Positions 1 to 7,180 of a stretch of DNA of 22,866 bases are shown piece after piece (within the stretch, counting starts at the first letter, position 1; every line of letters begins with the position of its first letter). This DNA comes from an uncultured Bacteroidales bacterium. GTDB taxonomy: Bacteria > Bacteroidota > Bacteroidia > Bacteroidales > Bacteroidaceae. Made by a program: the position numbers and the translations under genes. The notes beneath the pieces were generated by a model. The model was not told the DNA's origin. It ran no database searches and was given only the letters and a program-made list of their open reading frames with translations. The DNA lies in assembly GCA_937876995.1 (NCBI GenBank), contig CALEFD010000046.1, positions 1 through 22,866 on the forward strand. The letters are read 5' to 3'.

Positions 1-81
1 GGGACCGTTTTATTTATCCAATGATTCACCTTTCGGTTTTTCGTTCAACGGTCAGCCAACAATTTTCTCTAAAAAGCCAAA

Positions 82-105
82 GCATTGACTTTGCCCGGTC
101 AATGC
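82..105 (-). terminator. Stem-loop overlapping the stop codon, possible terminator
   Basis: GCATTGAC (82-89) and GTCAATGC (98-105) form a perfect 8-bp stem with an 8-nt loop. Read on the minus strand it is followed by TTTGGCTTTTT, which resembles an intrinsic terminator. The stop codon of the AlbA_2 gene (99-101) lies inside the stem. A second copy of the 12-mer GCATTGACTTTG at 104-115 makes an overlapping 14-bp palindrome (98-111). Confidence 0.45.
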
Positions 106-1670
106 ATTGACTTTGTTGCCTTATTTTGTAATAAGCCCAACGCGAGACGCTTCTCATCCTCGCTTAGATTTCCAATTATGTGATTAATTTTTTCTATTAA
201 GTCTTTTGTATTTGGGTCATAAGTCATATTGGTGAGCAATGCCCTTCCACAGTCCGTAAGATAGTATTTTTGTTTAGGACTGGTCGGCTTATCGGGGGAT
301 GTCATACCTACAAATTGCTTTTCTATCAAGGGGTTTACAAATTTAACTTTGAATTTCGTTGTGTTTGACCACCCATACAAACTTTTGAGTTCGCCCATTG
401 ATTTGGGTTCTTGAAGAGCTATGAATAATTTTTCAACTTCATCCCAACTTAGGCCTATCTTAGCTCCAACTTGGTCCCAACTTAAACTCGACTTAGACCC
501 AGATTGTTCACCCCGTTGAATTGTTGGTTCATACTCCATTGAGTAGATAATTGTCATAAACTGAGTGGCTGTAGATTTGAATACAGGCTTCCGTTCTTCT
601 TTGTATGTCTTCAAATTCTTGGTTTCATTGCATATTCTTTTCAAGCCACTACCTCGTTTTTCCATATAGTCCAATTGTGCCATTACATCAGCAAGAATTG
701 GGTTCCTTCTCTCCGAGGAAATGTCGTCAAGTTGCAAGTCCTGTACCTTCTGACCATTATACATACCTCCAGGGGATGTTATTACAATTCTGTCATTATA
801 GATGTCAATATGTACCTCTCCACCCATAACTGTATAATCACGATGAATAAAGTGGTTTACCAACGCTTCCAGAACTGCTCGTTCTGCATATTCGGGCATA
901 TTTTTTCTTCCATCTGGTAATTTCTCCCAGCCTTTCTTTGTATTTGACTTCACAAAGTTCATAGCTTCACGAAGCAGCATGAGGACATTGCCTGTAAACT
1001 CTGCATCGTTGATGGCGTCGCCCTTTTCCATTCCATCCCAACGGGTGCAATAAAGACGAGACTGCCACAATGGACAATCATCGGAAAACAAAGCACCCGC
1101 ATTGGTAAGATTCCCTGCTCCAGTTACCAGCCCAAACGACAAGAGGTATTTCTTGTCCCATTCTTGTTTGGTACGGTCTTTAAAGGCATTCGCCAATATC
1201 GTAAAGGAATAGTCCTCTGCTTTATAGTCTGTGTGAAGGGAATCAAAAGTTTTGTTAGAGCCTTTCAGCACCAAGCGCACCATCTGCTCTGCCGTAGCTG
1301 GTACGCTCTCATCACCGATGCGGACAAAGGCAATGCGCTGGCCATCCCCAACGTAGTAATATGGGGTATAATGCCCTGTTTTGATTTTGAGTTGCAAGAT
1401 ATGTAAACCATCTATATCATGAGGAATCATCTCCACCTCTGGCAGGGGATCCATGTAATCACGAATCCTACTACTGATAGCTTCGCAAACATGCTGTACA
1501 TCATTGAGACCTTTGACGATCCCATCATTATCAATACCAAAGAAAAGGGAACCACCCAAGCCATTTGCGAAGGCGCTTACGCTCTTCAACCAACTCTTAG
1601 GTTTCTTTTCTTCAAGCATCACCTTGAAGTCGTATACAGTACATTCCGCTATCAGAGTCTTTAATTCCAT
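99..1670 (-). CDS. AlbA_2 (Schlafen-type) ATP-binding protein, putative transcriptional regulator
   Basis: A 523-residue protein of the widespread family that joins an N-terminal AlbA_2/Schlafen-like nucleic-acid-binding domain (about residues 10-130; key stretch VSAFANGLGGSLFFGID) to a GHKL-type ATPase-like module (about 265-350; EALVNHFIHRDY, then a Gly-rich ITSPGG segment) and a C-terminal winged-helix-like region (about 400-490). Members are usually annotated as ATP-binding or putative DNA-binding proteins; the exact function is unknown. An in-frame TTG lies three codons upstream at 1679, but the ATG at 1670 is preferred; a TAnnTTTG promoter at 1699-1706 lies just upstream and fits it. 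The gene stands alone, and the stop codon lies inside a palindrome. Such genes are patchily distributed and often accessory, but no mobile-element boundary is visible here. Family assignment is firm; the role is not. Confidence 0.85.
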   Translation of the reverse strand: MELKTLIAECTVYDFKVMLEEKKPKSWLKSVSAFANGLGGSLFFGIDNDGIVKGLNDVQHVCEAISSRIRDYMDPLPEVEMIPHDIDGLHILQLKIKTGHYTPYYYVGDGQRIAFVRIGDESVPATAEQMVRLVLKGSNKTFDSLHTDYKAEDYSFTILANAFKDRTKQEWDKKYLLSFGLVTGAGNLTNAGALFSDDCPLWQSRLYCTRWDGMEKGDAINDAEFTGNVLMLLREAMNFVKSNTKKGWEKLPDGRKNMPEYAERAVLEALVNHFIHRDYTVMGGEVHIDIYNDRIVITSPGGMYNGQKVQDLQLDDISSERRNPILADVMAQLDYMEKRGSGLKRICNETKNLKTYKEERKPVFKSTATQFMTIIYSMEYEPTIQRGEQSGSKSSLSWDQVGAKIGLSWDEVEKLFIALQEPKSMGELKSLYGWSNTTKFKVKFVNPLIEKQFVGMTSPDKPTSPKQKYYLTDCGRALLTNMTYDPNTKDLIEKINHIIGNLSEDEKRLALGLLQNKATKSMH

Positions 1671-1698
1671 TCTATACAAATTCTGGCATATTACCTTG

Positions 1699-1706
1699 CA
1701 AAGGTA
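1699..1706 (-). promoter_or_regulatory. Bacteroidota-type -7 element for the AlbA_2 gene
   Basis: The minus strand reads TACCTTTG, matching TAnnTTTG. It would start transcription near 1692, about 20 nt before the ATG at 1670. I see no clear -33 TTG at the ideal spacing. The rest of the spacer 1671-1919 holds nothing else I can support. Confidence 0.55.
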
Positions 1707-1919
1707 CTACTTTTTCTCGAAATGGAAACATAAAATCACTGCTTCGCACGGCCCAAATTTATCAAATTTTCCAGCTATCACTAAGATGGAGATTGCTCCT
1801 GAAACCGTCCTGTCATTATTGAAGTAATAAAGAAGAATCCACTACGAACAAACTTACCTCAGATGAGACCCTTTGAAAATTTCCAGAACATAGTAATTTT
1901 AGCCCGATGATTGTAAAAC

Positions 1920-3422
1920 TTACAGTTTGACTTTGCATTTGACGGGAGCTGATTCTACTTGTAGTCTGTTTAAGGCAGTAACCACATAAACATATTCTGT
2001 AGTGCCATCTTTGTATGGGAGATTTATAAATAGTCTGTCTGTAATAGTAATAATACGTGAAGGGTCTTCTATGTTTATCTGTTCGTCTTTGTTGAATCTA
2101 TAAATTACATATTTAACAGGTTTTTCATAAATCTTCTTCTTGTTGTATTTGGATGGAGTCCAGAACAGAACAGGGCCATCGGTAGTCTCCAAACACATAA
2201 CCTTTCTAACCTTACCCGGAGCATCTTGAGACATGGTAGGTGCAACAGGTTGCAAAGCAGGATACTGATGATACTCTTCTGATAGTATAGTTCTGTAGTT
2301 TCCAACATTATCTACAACAGCTTTTGCATACCAGAAGCAGTTACCTTGAAGTCCCGGCATAATACGCTCTAAATTCAATTTGTGGCGTTGCTGATGCATG
2401 GAACGATTGTTTGGATCTGTTCCAGTTATGGTTCTATCTACATCCTGACCTATAACCATTACACAGTTGCCGGCATTTTCTGACCACCATTTGGTAAGCA
2501 CAGAATAATCGGCTGTTTTATGTCCTGTGTTCCAATAGACTTGCGGAATGCAGTAGTCCATCCATCCTTTTTCTATCCAGTATAGAATATCTGCATATAA
2601 TCCGCTATAGTTTTCAAGTCCATTGGTCAGGCTGCCATTGTGGTAACTTGGCGAAGAATTTCTGTAGATGCCAAAAGGAGAAATACCAAAACGTACCCAG
2701 GGTTTGATAGTTTTGATAGTATCTCTTATCTGTTCCACAAAACGGTTAACATTGTCGCGTCTCCAATCCGCCTTATCGGTAAATCCGCGATTATCGGCTT
2801 TAAACCAGGCATCGTCATTGAACTTAAGATTTCCATCAGGGTAGGGATAGAAATAGTCATCCATGTGGAAACCATCTATATCGTAACGTCTTGTAATATC
2901 GGCAGCAACTTTGCAAATATGGTTGCAGTTTTCCTGTATAGCAGGGTTGAAAAGAACCAGACTGCCATATTTTATGAAACGGTCAGGGTGCTGTGAAATC
3001 TGGTGCATAGGTGACAGATCCTTTGTAGAAGCGGTTTGTGCTCTGAAAGGATTTATCCAGGCATGCAGTTCCATACCTCTTTTATGACATTCATCTATCA
3101 TAAACTGTAATGGATCCCAATCTTCGTCGGGTGCCTGTCCCTGTTTGCCTGTCAGATATTTGCTCCAAGGTTCTATATCAGATTTATAGAGCGCATCGCC
3201 CTCAACACGTATCTGAAACAGAATAGTGTTAATTCTTGCCTTTTCCAAACTATCAAGCTGGCTTATAAGTGTCCGTTTAAGTTCTGCGGTTGGGATAGCT
3301 TCAAACTGATGGTTTACAGCCTGTATCCAGGCGCCTCTGAACTCTCTTTTTGGTGCTGCTGCAAAAAGTGTTGTTACTGTCAGCAACAGGGTGATAGTTG
3401 AAATTAGTCTGTTCTTTTTCAT
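1920..3422 (-). CDS. Family-10-like glycosyl hydrolase (GHL10 / DUF187), secreted
   Basis: A 500-residue secreted protein starting with a clear signal peptide (MKKNR, hydrophobic to about residue 21, AAA at the cleavage region, no lipobox cysteine). The body is a GHL10 (formerly DUF187) TIM barrel: EFRGAWIQAVNH near the start, FQIRVEGDALYKSD, ELHAWINPFRA, then YDIDGFHMDDYFYPYPDG with acidic residues typical of the active centre, and WMDYCIPQVYWN. A fibronectin-III-like domain probably fills about residues 400-500. Relatives are linked to cell-wall or glycan hydrolysis, but the substrate is not established. It is the last gene of the operon, 19 nt after the VTT gene and with no promoter of its own visible. 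No strong T-tract terminator follows; only a 5-bp hairpin spans the stop codon. Confidence 0.88.
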   Translation of the reverse strand: MKKNRLISTITLLLTVTTLFAAAPKREFRGAWIQAVNHQFEAIPTAELKRTLISQLDSLEKARINTILFQIRVEGDALYKSDIEPWSKYLTGKQGQAPDEDWDPLQFMIDECHKRGMELHAWINPFRAQTASTKDLSPMHQISQHPDRFIKYGSLVLFNPAIQENCNHICKVAADITRRYDIDGFHMDDYFYPYPDGNLKFNDDAWFKADNRGFTDKADWRRDNVNRFVEQIRDTIKTIKPWVRFGISPFGIYRNSSPSYHNGSLTNGLENYSGLYADILYWIEKGWMDYCIPQVYWNTGHKTADYSVLTKWWSENAGNCVMVIGQDVDRTITGTDPNNRSMHQQRHKLNLERIMPGLQGNCFWYAKAVVDNVGNYRTILSEEYHQYPALQPVAPTMSQDAPGKVRKVMCLETTDGPVLFWTPSKYNKKKIYEKPVKYVIYRFNKDEQINIEDPSRIITITDRLFINLPYKDGTTEYVYVVTALNRLQVESAPVKCKVKL

Positions 3423-3441
3423 AAAAAAATAGTTTCTCTTG

Positions 3442-3897
3442 TTAAATCTGCATCAGTCCCCAAACAATAACTGCGTATCTTATAAACTTACCTATAAACA
3501 TGGATATTGTGGTCCATAGCGGGTTACTGCGTAAGAAACCTAATGCAACTGCAATAGCTTCGCCTATGAATGGCAGAAAGGTGAAGAATGCCATGAAAGA
3601 GGCTGCTCCTTTACCTTGCAGATAGTTCTTGACTTTATCTATCTTTTCAGGTTCTACCTTGAGGTATTTTGTAATCCACTCTGTTTTACCCAACCATCCT
3701 AACCAGTAACATGTCAGGCCGCCAACGGTATTGCCTATAGCTGCCGAAACAAGACATAGCATGGGGCTGCTGCCAACTTTGATGAGTGCCGCTACCACAA
3801 GTTCGGAACTGAAAGGAACTATTGTTCCGGCCAATAGTGCCGATATGAATGCACCAATGTATCCCCATTCAATAAGTATCTCAACCAGATTGTCCAT
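3442..3897 (-). CDS. VTT/DedA-like small membrane protein (YqaA family)
   Basis: A 151-residue integral membrane protein of the VTT (formerly SNARE-associated/DedA) superfamily, closest in size to the short YqaA type. Hydrophobic segments fall at about 10-42, 45-68, 98-122 and 128-150. The family signatures are visible: a Gly/Pro reentrant region (IVPFSSELVVAALI), GNTVGGLTCYWLG, and FLPFIGEAIAVALGFLR near the C-terminal hairpin. DedA/VTT proteins are implicated in flipping undecaprenyl phosphate or phospholipids, but the substrate of YqaA-like members is unknown. The start codon overlaps the maf stop by one base (TAATG), so translation is probably coupled. The neighbouring pyrophosphatase and glycosyl hydrolases are compatible with an envelope role, which is inference. 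Confidence 0.88.
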   Translation of the reverse strand: MDNLVEILIEWGYIGAFISALLAGTIVPFSSELVVAALIKVGSSPMLCLVSAAIGNTVGGLTCYWLGWLGKTEWITKYLKVEPEKIDKVKNYLQGKGAASFMAFFTFLPFIGEAIAVALGFLRSNPLWTTISMFIGKFIRYAVIVWGLMQI

Positions 3898-4484
3898 TAT
3901 TTACCGGATACAAATTGTTTTAGTTCCTGATATAGGCGTTGAACAGGTAGCCCAACTACATTGAAATACGAACCTTCAATGCGTTCCACCCCTATATATC
4001 CTATCCATTCCTGTATGCCGTAAGCACCGGCTTTGTCTAACGGAGAATACCTGTTTACGTAGTACTCTATTTCGGCTTCTGTAAGTTCTGCAAACTTCAC
4101 TTGCGTGGTAACTGCAAAACTGTGACGTTTCTCCTTTGTGCTTAGTACAACACCGGTTATCACCTGATGCCATTTGCCCGATAGCTTTCTTAGCATCTCT
4201 TCCGCCTCTTGTGGAGTAGAAGGCTTGCCTAAAACTTCTCCATCTATATATACAATGGTGTCGGCAGTTATAAGCAGTTCGTCGGTAGCTAATCCCATTA
4301 TGTAGGCATCGGCCTTTTTGCCTGATATATATAATGGAATATCTTCTCCCTGCAGATGCGAGGGAGAAGATTCATCTATATTTTCCAATACTCTGATGGA
4401 AAAATCTATTCCTAATCCCGCCAGAAGCTCTTTTCTTCTGGGAGATGCCGATGCAAGTACTACTTTATAAGGTATATTTATCAT
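3897..4484 (-). CDS. maf: Maf-family nucleoside triphosphate pyrophosphatase
   Basis: A 195-residue cytoplasmic enzyme of the Maf/Ham1 fold that hydrolyses non-canonical or pyrimidine nucleoside triphosphates to monophosphate plus pyrophosphate and helps keep modified nucleotides out of nucleic acids. Hallmarks: LASASPRRKELL at residues 10-21, ADTIVYIDGEVLGKP with the catalytic aspartate around residue 72, and the C-terminal GAYGIQEWIGYIGVERIEGS motif ending in FNVVGLP. The start overlaps the GH43 stop by four bases (ATGA), and the stop overlaps the next start by one base, so it sits firmly in the operon. Length is normal for the family. I cannot tell dTTP/UTP (YhdE-like) from 7-methyl-GTP (YceF-like) specificity by eye. 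Confidence 0.95.
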   Translation of the reverse strand: MINIPYKVVLASASPRRKELLAGLGIDFSIRVLENIDESSPSHLQGEDIPLYISGKKADAYIMGLATDELLITADTIVYIDGEVLGKPSTPQEAEEMLRKLSGKWHQVITGVVLSTKEKRHSFAVTTQVKFAELTEAEIEYYVNRYSPLDKAGAYGIQEWIGYIGVERIEGSYFNVVGLPVQRLYQELKQFVSGK

Positions 4485-5677
4485 CCAAGAATCTTTTTGC
4501 CTAAGACAAGTTTGTCTCCTGAATCGTCAACAGTCCAAATCTGTGGCTTGCGACCATTGCCGGCATCGTGGTGTACTATGTAAAGAAGTGTGCCGTCAAA
4601 TTTGCGGAACAACATACCATGACCTGAATTGTTGGCAAGAAATGCTTTTTCTTCCTGTACCCAAGGACCTTTAATGCTGCCGCTGGTTGAATATGCAATA
4701 CCCTGTGCATAACGTGTGTCACCCCAGCTTGACCATAGCATACCAAGTACACCTGTCTGAGTGCGGAACATCTGTGGGCCATCTGTTACCCATCCCGGCA
4801 TCTTTAGACCAAATGTAGCTTCGCCTATAGAGTTCATCTCTTTTGACCATGCTGCTTCACTTGCGCGGAACATTGTGGTAGGCTCTGCGGTGCGATGTGT
4901 CAAATCTTCCGATAGTGGGAAGTAGTCCATTGTACCGTCAATAAGCTGTGTCCATTCGTGTACGAATACCATATATACTGTATCGTTTTCTTCGTAGAGA
5001 GTACCGTCAATGATATCCCAATCTACAGGACCAAGACAGAATGTTGAATCTTTAACCAATGGCAGATATGGGCCATCTACTTTGTCAGAAACTAAAAGCT
5101 GTGTCTGGTTTAGAGGAACATTGTATCTGCGTGGAACCTGTTCAATACATACTCTATGGTTGTTCCATGTACCTGCATAGTAGAATTTATCACCAAACTT
5201 GTGGATTTCGCCTGCTGCAACAAAGTTACCCTGCATCCAAGTACCTGAAAGATCTATGATGTTGTACGGACCATTCCATGTTTTAAGGTCTTTACTCTTG
5301 TACAAAGCACCGCCTGTACCAGTCAGATAGTATGTCTGAGTTTCAGCATCAGCATAGATGAATGGGTCACTCATTGAAATTTCAGTGATGTCCATATCTC
5401 TTGGACCCTGCTGCATTGGTCTGCGTGGTGGTTGCTGTGTCTGTGCCGGTCTTGGTCTGTTCTGAGTAGCACCTGAAGGTGGTGGCAGAATCATACCACC
5501 AAAGTTATTCTGGCCCGGAGTAGCTCTTGGAGCCTGCTCTCCACGTGGCACTGATACAATCTCCTGCTTTAAAAACGGATTGTTTTCCGCTTCGCTGCAT
5601 TTGTTACACTGTTTCTGCTCTCCGCAAGCGGTCAGCAATAGTGCTGCCGATGCAATCAGTAAAGTAGCTTTTTTCAT
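4481..5677 (-). CDS. GH43-like glycosyl hydrolase lipoprotein with Pro/Gln-rich linker
   Basis: A 398-residue lipoprotein. The signal peptide ends in the lipobox LLTAC, with the lipidated cysteine at residue 18. Residues about 40-95 are a low-complexity linker rich in Pro, Gln, Arg and Asn (PPPSGATQ, RPRPAQTQQPPRRP). From about residue 98 the five-bladed beta-propeller of the GH43/GH32 clan begins: SMSDPFIYAD carries the usual catalytic-base aspartate, repeated W-containing blades follow (SKDLKTWNG, VDGPYLPL), and VDWDIIDGTLYEEND gives acidic candidates for the pKa modulator and acid. Predicted to act on plant-derived or host glycans (arabino- or xylo-type substrates are usual for GH43); the exact specificity cannot be read. 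It sits 7 nt after the aminotransferase and overlaps maf by 4 bp. It is not part of a visible SusCD locus. Confidence 0.85.
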   Translation of the reverse strand: MKKATLLIASAALLLTACGEQKQCNKCSEAENNPFLKQEIVSVPRGEQAPRATPGQNNFGGMILPPPSGATQNRPRPAQTQQPPRRPMQQGPRDMDITEISMSDPFIYADAETQTYYLTGTGGALYKSKDLKTWNGPYNIIDLSGTWMQGNFVAAGEIHKFGDKFYYAGTWNNHRVCIEQVPRRYNVPLNQTQLLVSDKVDGPYLPLVKDSTFCLGPVDWDIIDGTLYEENDTVYMVFVHEWTQLIDGTMDYFPLSEDLTHRTAEPTTMFRASEAAWSKEMNSIGEATFGLKMPGWVTDGPQMFRTQTGVLGMLWSSWGDTRYAQGIAYSTSGSIKGPWVQEEKAFLANNSGHGMLFRKFDGTLLYIVHHDAGNGRKPQIWTVDDSGDKLVLGKKILG

Positions 5678-5684
5678 AAATATA

Positions 5685-6881
5685 TTATTTGGTTAAGTTA
5701 TTATACTCTTCCAGCGCCTCTTCCAAAAGTTTAAGCGCTTTCTTTAAATCCTGATTGTTCAGTACGTATGCCAAACGTACCTGATTCTTGCCCAATGAAG
5801 CATCGGAATAGAAACCTGTTCCGGGTGCCATCATAATAGTCTCGCCATTTCGTCTAAAGTCTGTCAAACACCATAGGCAAAATTTATCGCAGTCATCTAT
5901 AGGTAGCTGTACCATAGTGTAGAATGCTCCCATTGGGATAGGTGAATAGACACCGGGTATTTTGTTTAGACCATCAATCAAGCATTTACGGCGACTAATG
6001 AACTCTTCGTATGTGGAGGTCATGTAGTCTCTTGGTGCCGATATGGATGCTTCAGCAACTATCTGACCAATAAGCGGTGGGCTTAGACGTGCCTGGCAGA
6101 ACTTCATAACTGCTTTGCGCACTGTTTCGTTTTTTGTGGCAATGGCACCTATTCTTATTCCACATTCTGAATATCTTTTTGATACGGAATCAATAAGTAT
6201 CACATTGTCTTCTATTCCTTCTAAATGGCAAGCCGAAATATATGGTGAACCGGTATATATGAATTCACGATATACTTCATCGGAGAATAGATATAAATCA
6301 TATTTCTTTACCAAATCGCGCAACTGTAGCATCTCTTTCATAGTATAGAGATACCCGGTAGGGTTGTTTGGGTTGCATATCAGAATACCTTTGGTCCGTT
6401 CTGTAATCAGCTTCTCAAACTCTTCTACAGGAGGAAGTGCAAAACCATCGTCTATGGTTGAAACAATTGGTTTGATAACTGCTCCGGCCGATACTGCAAA
6501 TGCCATATAGTTGGCATACGCCGGTTCTGGAACAATAATTTCATCGCCCGGATTCAGGCAAGTCATAAATGCGAATAAAACCGCTTCTGAACCACCGCAG
6601 GTAACTATAATGTCATCAGGCTGAAATTTAATCTGATACTGCTCATAATAGTCACATAACTTTTTACGCAAACTCAAGAAACCCTGGCTTGGAGAATACT
6701 CCAATACATTACGGTCAATGTTCTTCAATGCGTCCAAACCTATTTGTGGAGTAGGTAGGTCCGGCTGACCGATGTTAAGGTGATAAATCTTTATGCCCTC
6801 TGATTCTACCTGTTGTGCTATCTTTGACAGCTTGCGGATAGGTGAACTTGGCATAATTTCTGCTCTATTAGATATTTTCAT
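5685..6881 (-). CDS. Class I/II PLP-dependent aminotransferase
   Basis: A 398-residue fold-type I aminotransferase (AspC/AatA-like, AAT_I). Visible signatures: YHLNIGQPDLPTP near residues 33-45, NPNNPTG at 170-176, SDEVY at 200-204 (PLP-binding aspartate and tyrosine) and the Schiff-base lysine in DSVSKRYSECGIRIG at residue 235. A C-terminal arginine for the substrate carboxylate is likely in QVRLAY. It should transfer amino groups between amino acids and 2-oxoglutarate or another 2-oxoacid; the amino-acid partner is not determined. A GTG start at 6899 is possible, but it lies upstream of the predicted transcription start (about 6892), so I take the ATG at 6881. First gene of a five-gene operon and divergent from the tryptophan attenuator. 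Confidence 0.93.
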   Translation of the reverse strand: MKISNRAEIMPSSPIRKLSKIAQQVESEGIKIYHLNIGQPDLPTPQIGLDALKNIDRNVLEYSPSQGFLSLRKKLCDYYEQYQIKFQPDDIIVTCGGSEAVLFAFMTCLNPGDEIIVPEPAYANYMAFAVSAGAVIKPIVSTIDDGFALPPVEEFEKLITERTKGILICNPNNPTGYLYTMKEMLQLRDLVKKYDLYLFSDEVYREFIYTGSPYISACHLEGIEDNVILIDSVSKRYSECGIRIGAIATKNETVRKAVMKFCQARLSPPLIGQIVAEASISAPRDYMTSTYEEFISRRKCLIDGLNKIPGVYSPIPMGAFYTMVQLPIDDCDKFCLWCLTDFRRNGETIMMAPGTGFYSDASLGKNQVRLAYVLNNQDLKKALKLLEEALEEYNNLTK

Positions 6882-6898
6882 TGCAATGTAATTTTGCA

Positions 6899-6906
6899 CA
6901 AAGTTA
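6899..6906 (-). promoter_or_regulatory. Bacteroidota-type -7 element for the aminotransferase operon
   Basis: The minus strand reads TAACTTTG, matching TAnnTTTG. Predicted transcription start is near 6892, 11 nt before the ATG at 6881. It lies back-to-back with the tryptophan-leader promoter about 65 bp away. Confidence 0.6.
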
Positions 6907-6947
6907 GATATTTGAATGAAATAATTGAAAAAAATAGCCTGTAATGT

Positions 6948-6976
6948 TTGATGAAAGAAAAAAGGTTGTACTTTTG
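6948..6976 (+). promoter_or_regulatory. Promoter of the tryptophan leader and trpB2 operon
   Basis: TTG at 6948-6950, an 18-bp spacer and TACTTTTG at 6969-6976 fit the Bacteroidota consensus TTG-N19-TAnnTTTG. Transcription should start near 6983, about 20 nt before the leader ATG. Confidence 0.7.
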
Positions 6977-7003
6977 CAGTCGGTTAAAGTTAAAAAATTG
7001 ATT

Positions 7004-7066
7004 ATGAATAGTAGATTTTGGTGGCAAAGCGAATGGTGCACTGTACGATGGCGTGGGGTGGCATAG
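7004..7066 (+). CDS. trpL: Tryptophan leader peptide (attenuator ORF)
   Basis: A 20-codon ORF, ATG at 7004 to TAG at 7064-7066. It encodes four tryptophans in 20 residues: a tandem pair at codons 6-7 (7019-7024), one at codon 11 (7034-7036) and one at codon 16 (7049-7051). It starts about 20 nt after the predicted transcription start and is followed 39 nt later by an intrinsic terminator that precedes a tryptophan synthase gene. This is the architecture of ribosome-mediated attenuation: when charged tRNA-Trp is scarce the ribosome stalls on the Trp codons and the terminator fails to form. The composition is seen directly; the function is inferred. A Rfam leader called Bacteroid-trp, described upstream of trp genes in this phylum, probably corresponds, though I cannot run the model. 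Confidence 0.85.
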   Translation: MNSRFWWQSEWCTVRWRGVA

Positions 7067-7120
7067 TTCGTTTGTCTTATCAAAATTGAAAGATGAGATA
7101 ATTGAAGCCCGAAACCACGC
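7051..7120 (+). promoter_or_regulatory. Possible antiterminator pairing of the trp attenuator
   Basis: GCGTGG at 7051-7056, inside the leader ORF just after its last Trp codon, is the perfect complement of CCACGC at 7115-7120 in the terminator loop. GG at 7057-7058 could add pairs with CC at 7109-7110, which would break the terminator's 5' arm. A ribosome stalled at the tandem Trp codons (7019-7024) would leave 7051-7058 free, whereas one at the stop codon would cover it. Confidence 0.5.
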
Positions 7121-7140
7121 GTGGAGACGGGCTCTTTTTG
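7106..7140 (+). terminator. Intrinsic terminator of the trp attenuator
   Basis: AGCCCG (7106-7111) pairs with CGGGCT (7128-7133), followed directly by CTTTTTG. The 16-nt interior contains CCACGCGTGG (7115-7124), which can extend the hairpin with a CCA/TGG stem around a CGCG loop. It ends 41 nt before the trpB2 start and well after the leader stop. Confidence 0.85.
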
Positions 7141-7180
7141 TATAAACCAGAATATGAACAGATAAAAATTGAATATAGAT

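Noticed and set aside
3..53. Inverted repeat GACCGTT / AACGGTC (3-9 and 47-53) with a long loop
   Set aside because: Seven bases with a 37-nt loop in an AT-rich region is weak and could be chance.
1740..1827. Short plus-strand ORF tail ending in MEIAPETVLSLLK, possible gene remnant
   Set aside because: Too short, no recognisable family, and it extends antisense into the AlbA_2 gene; not enough to call a pseudogene.
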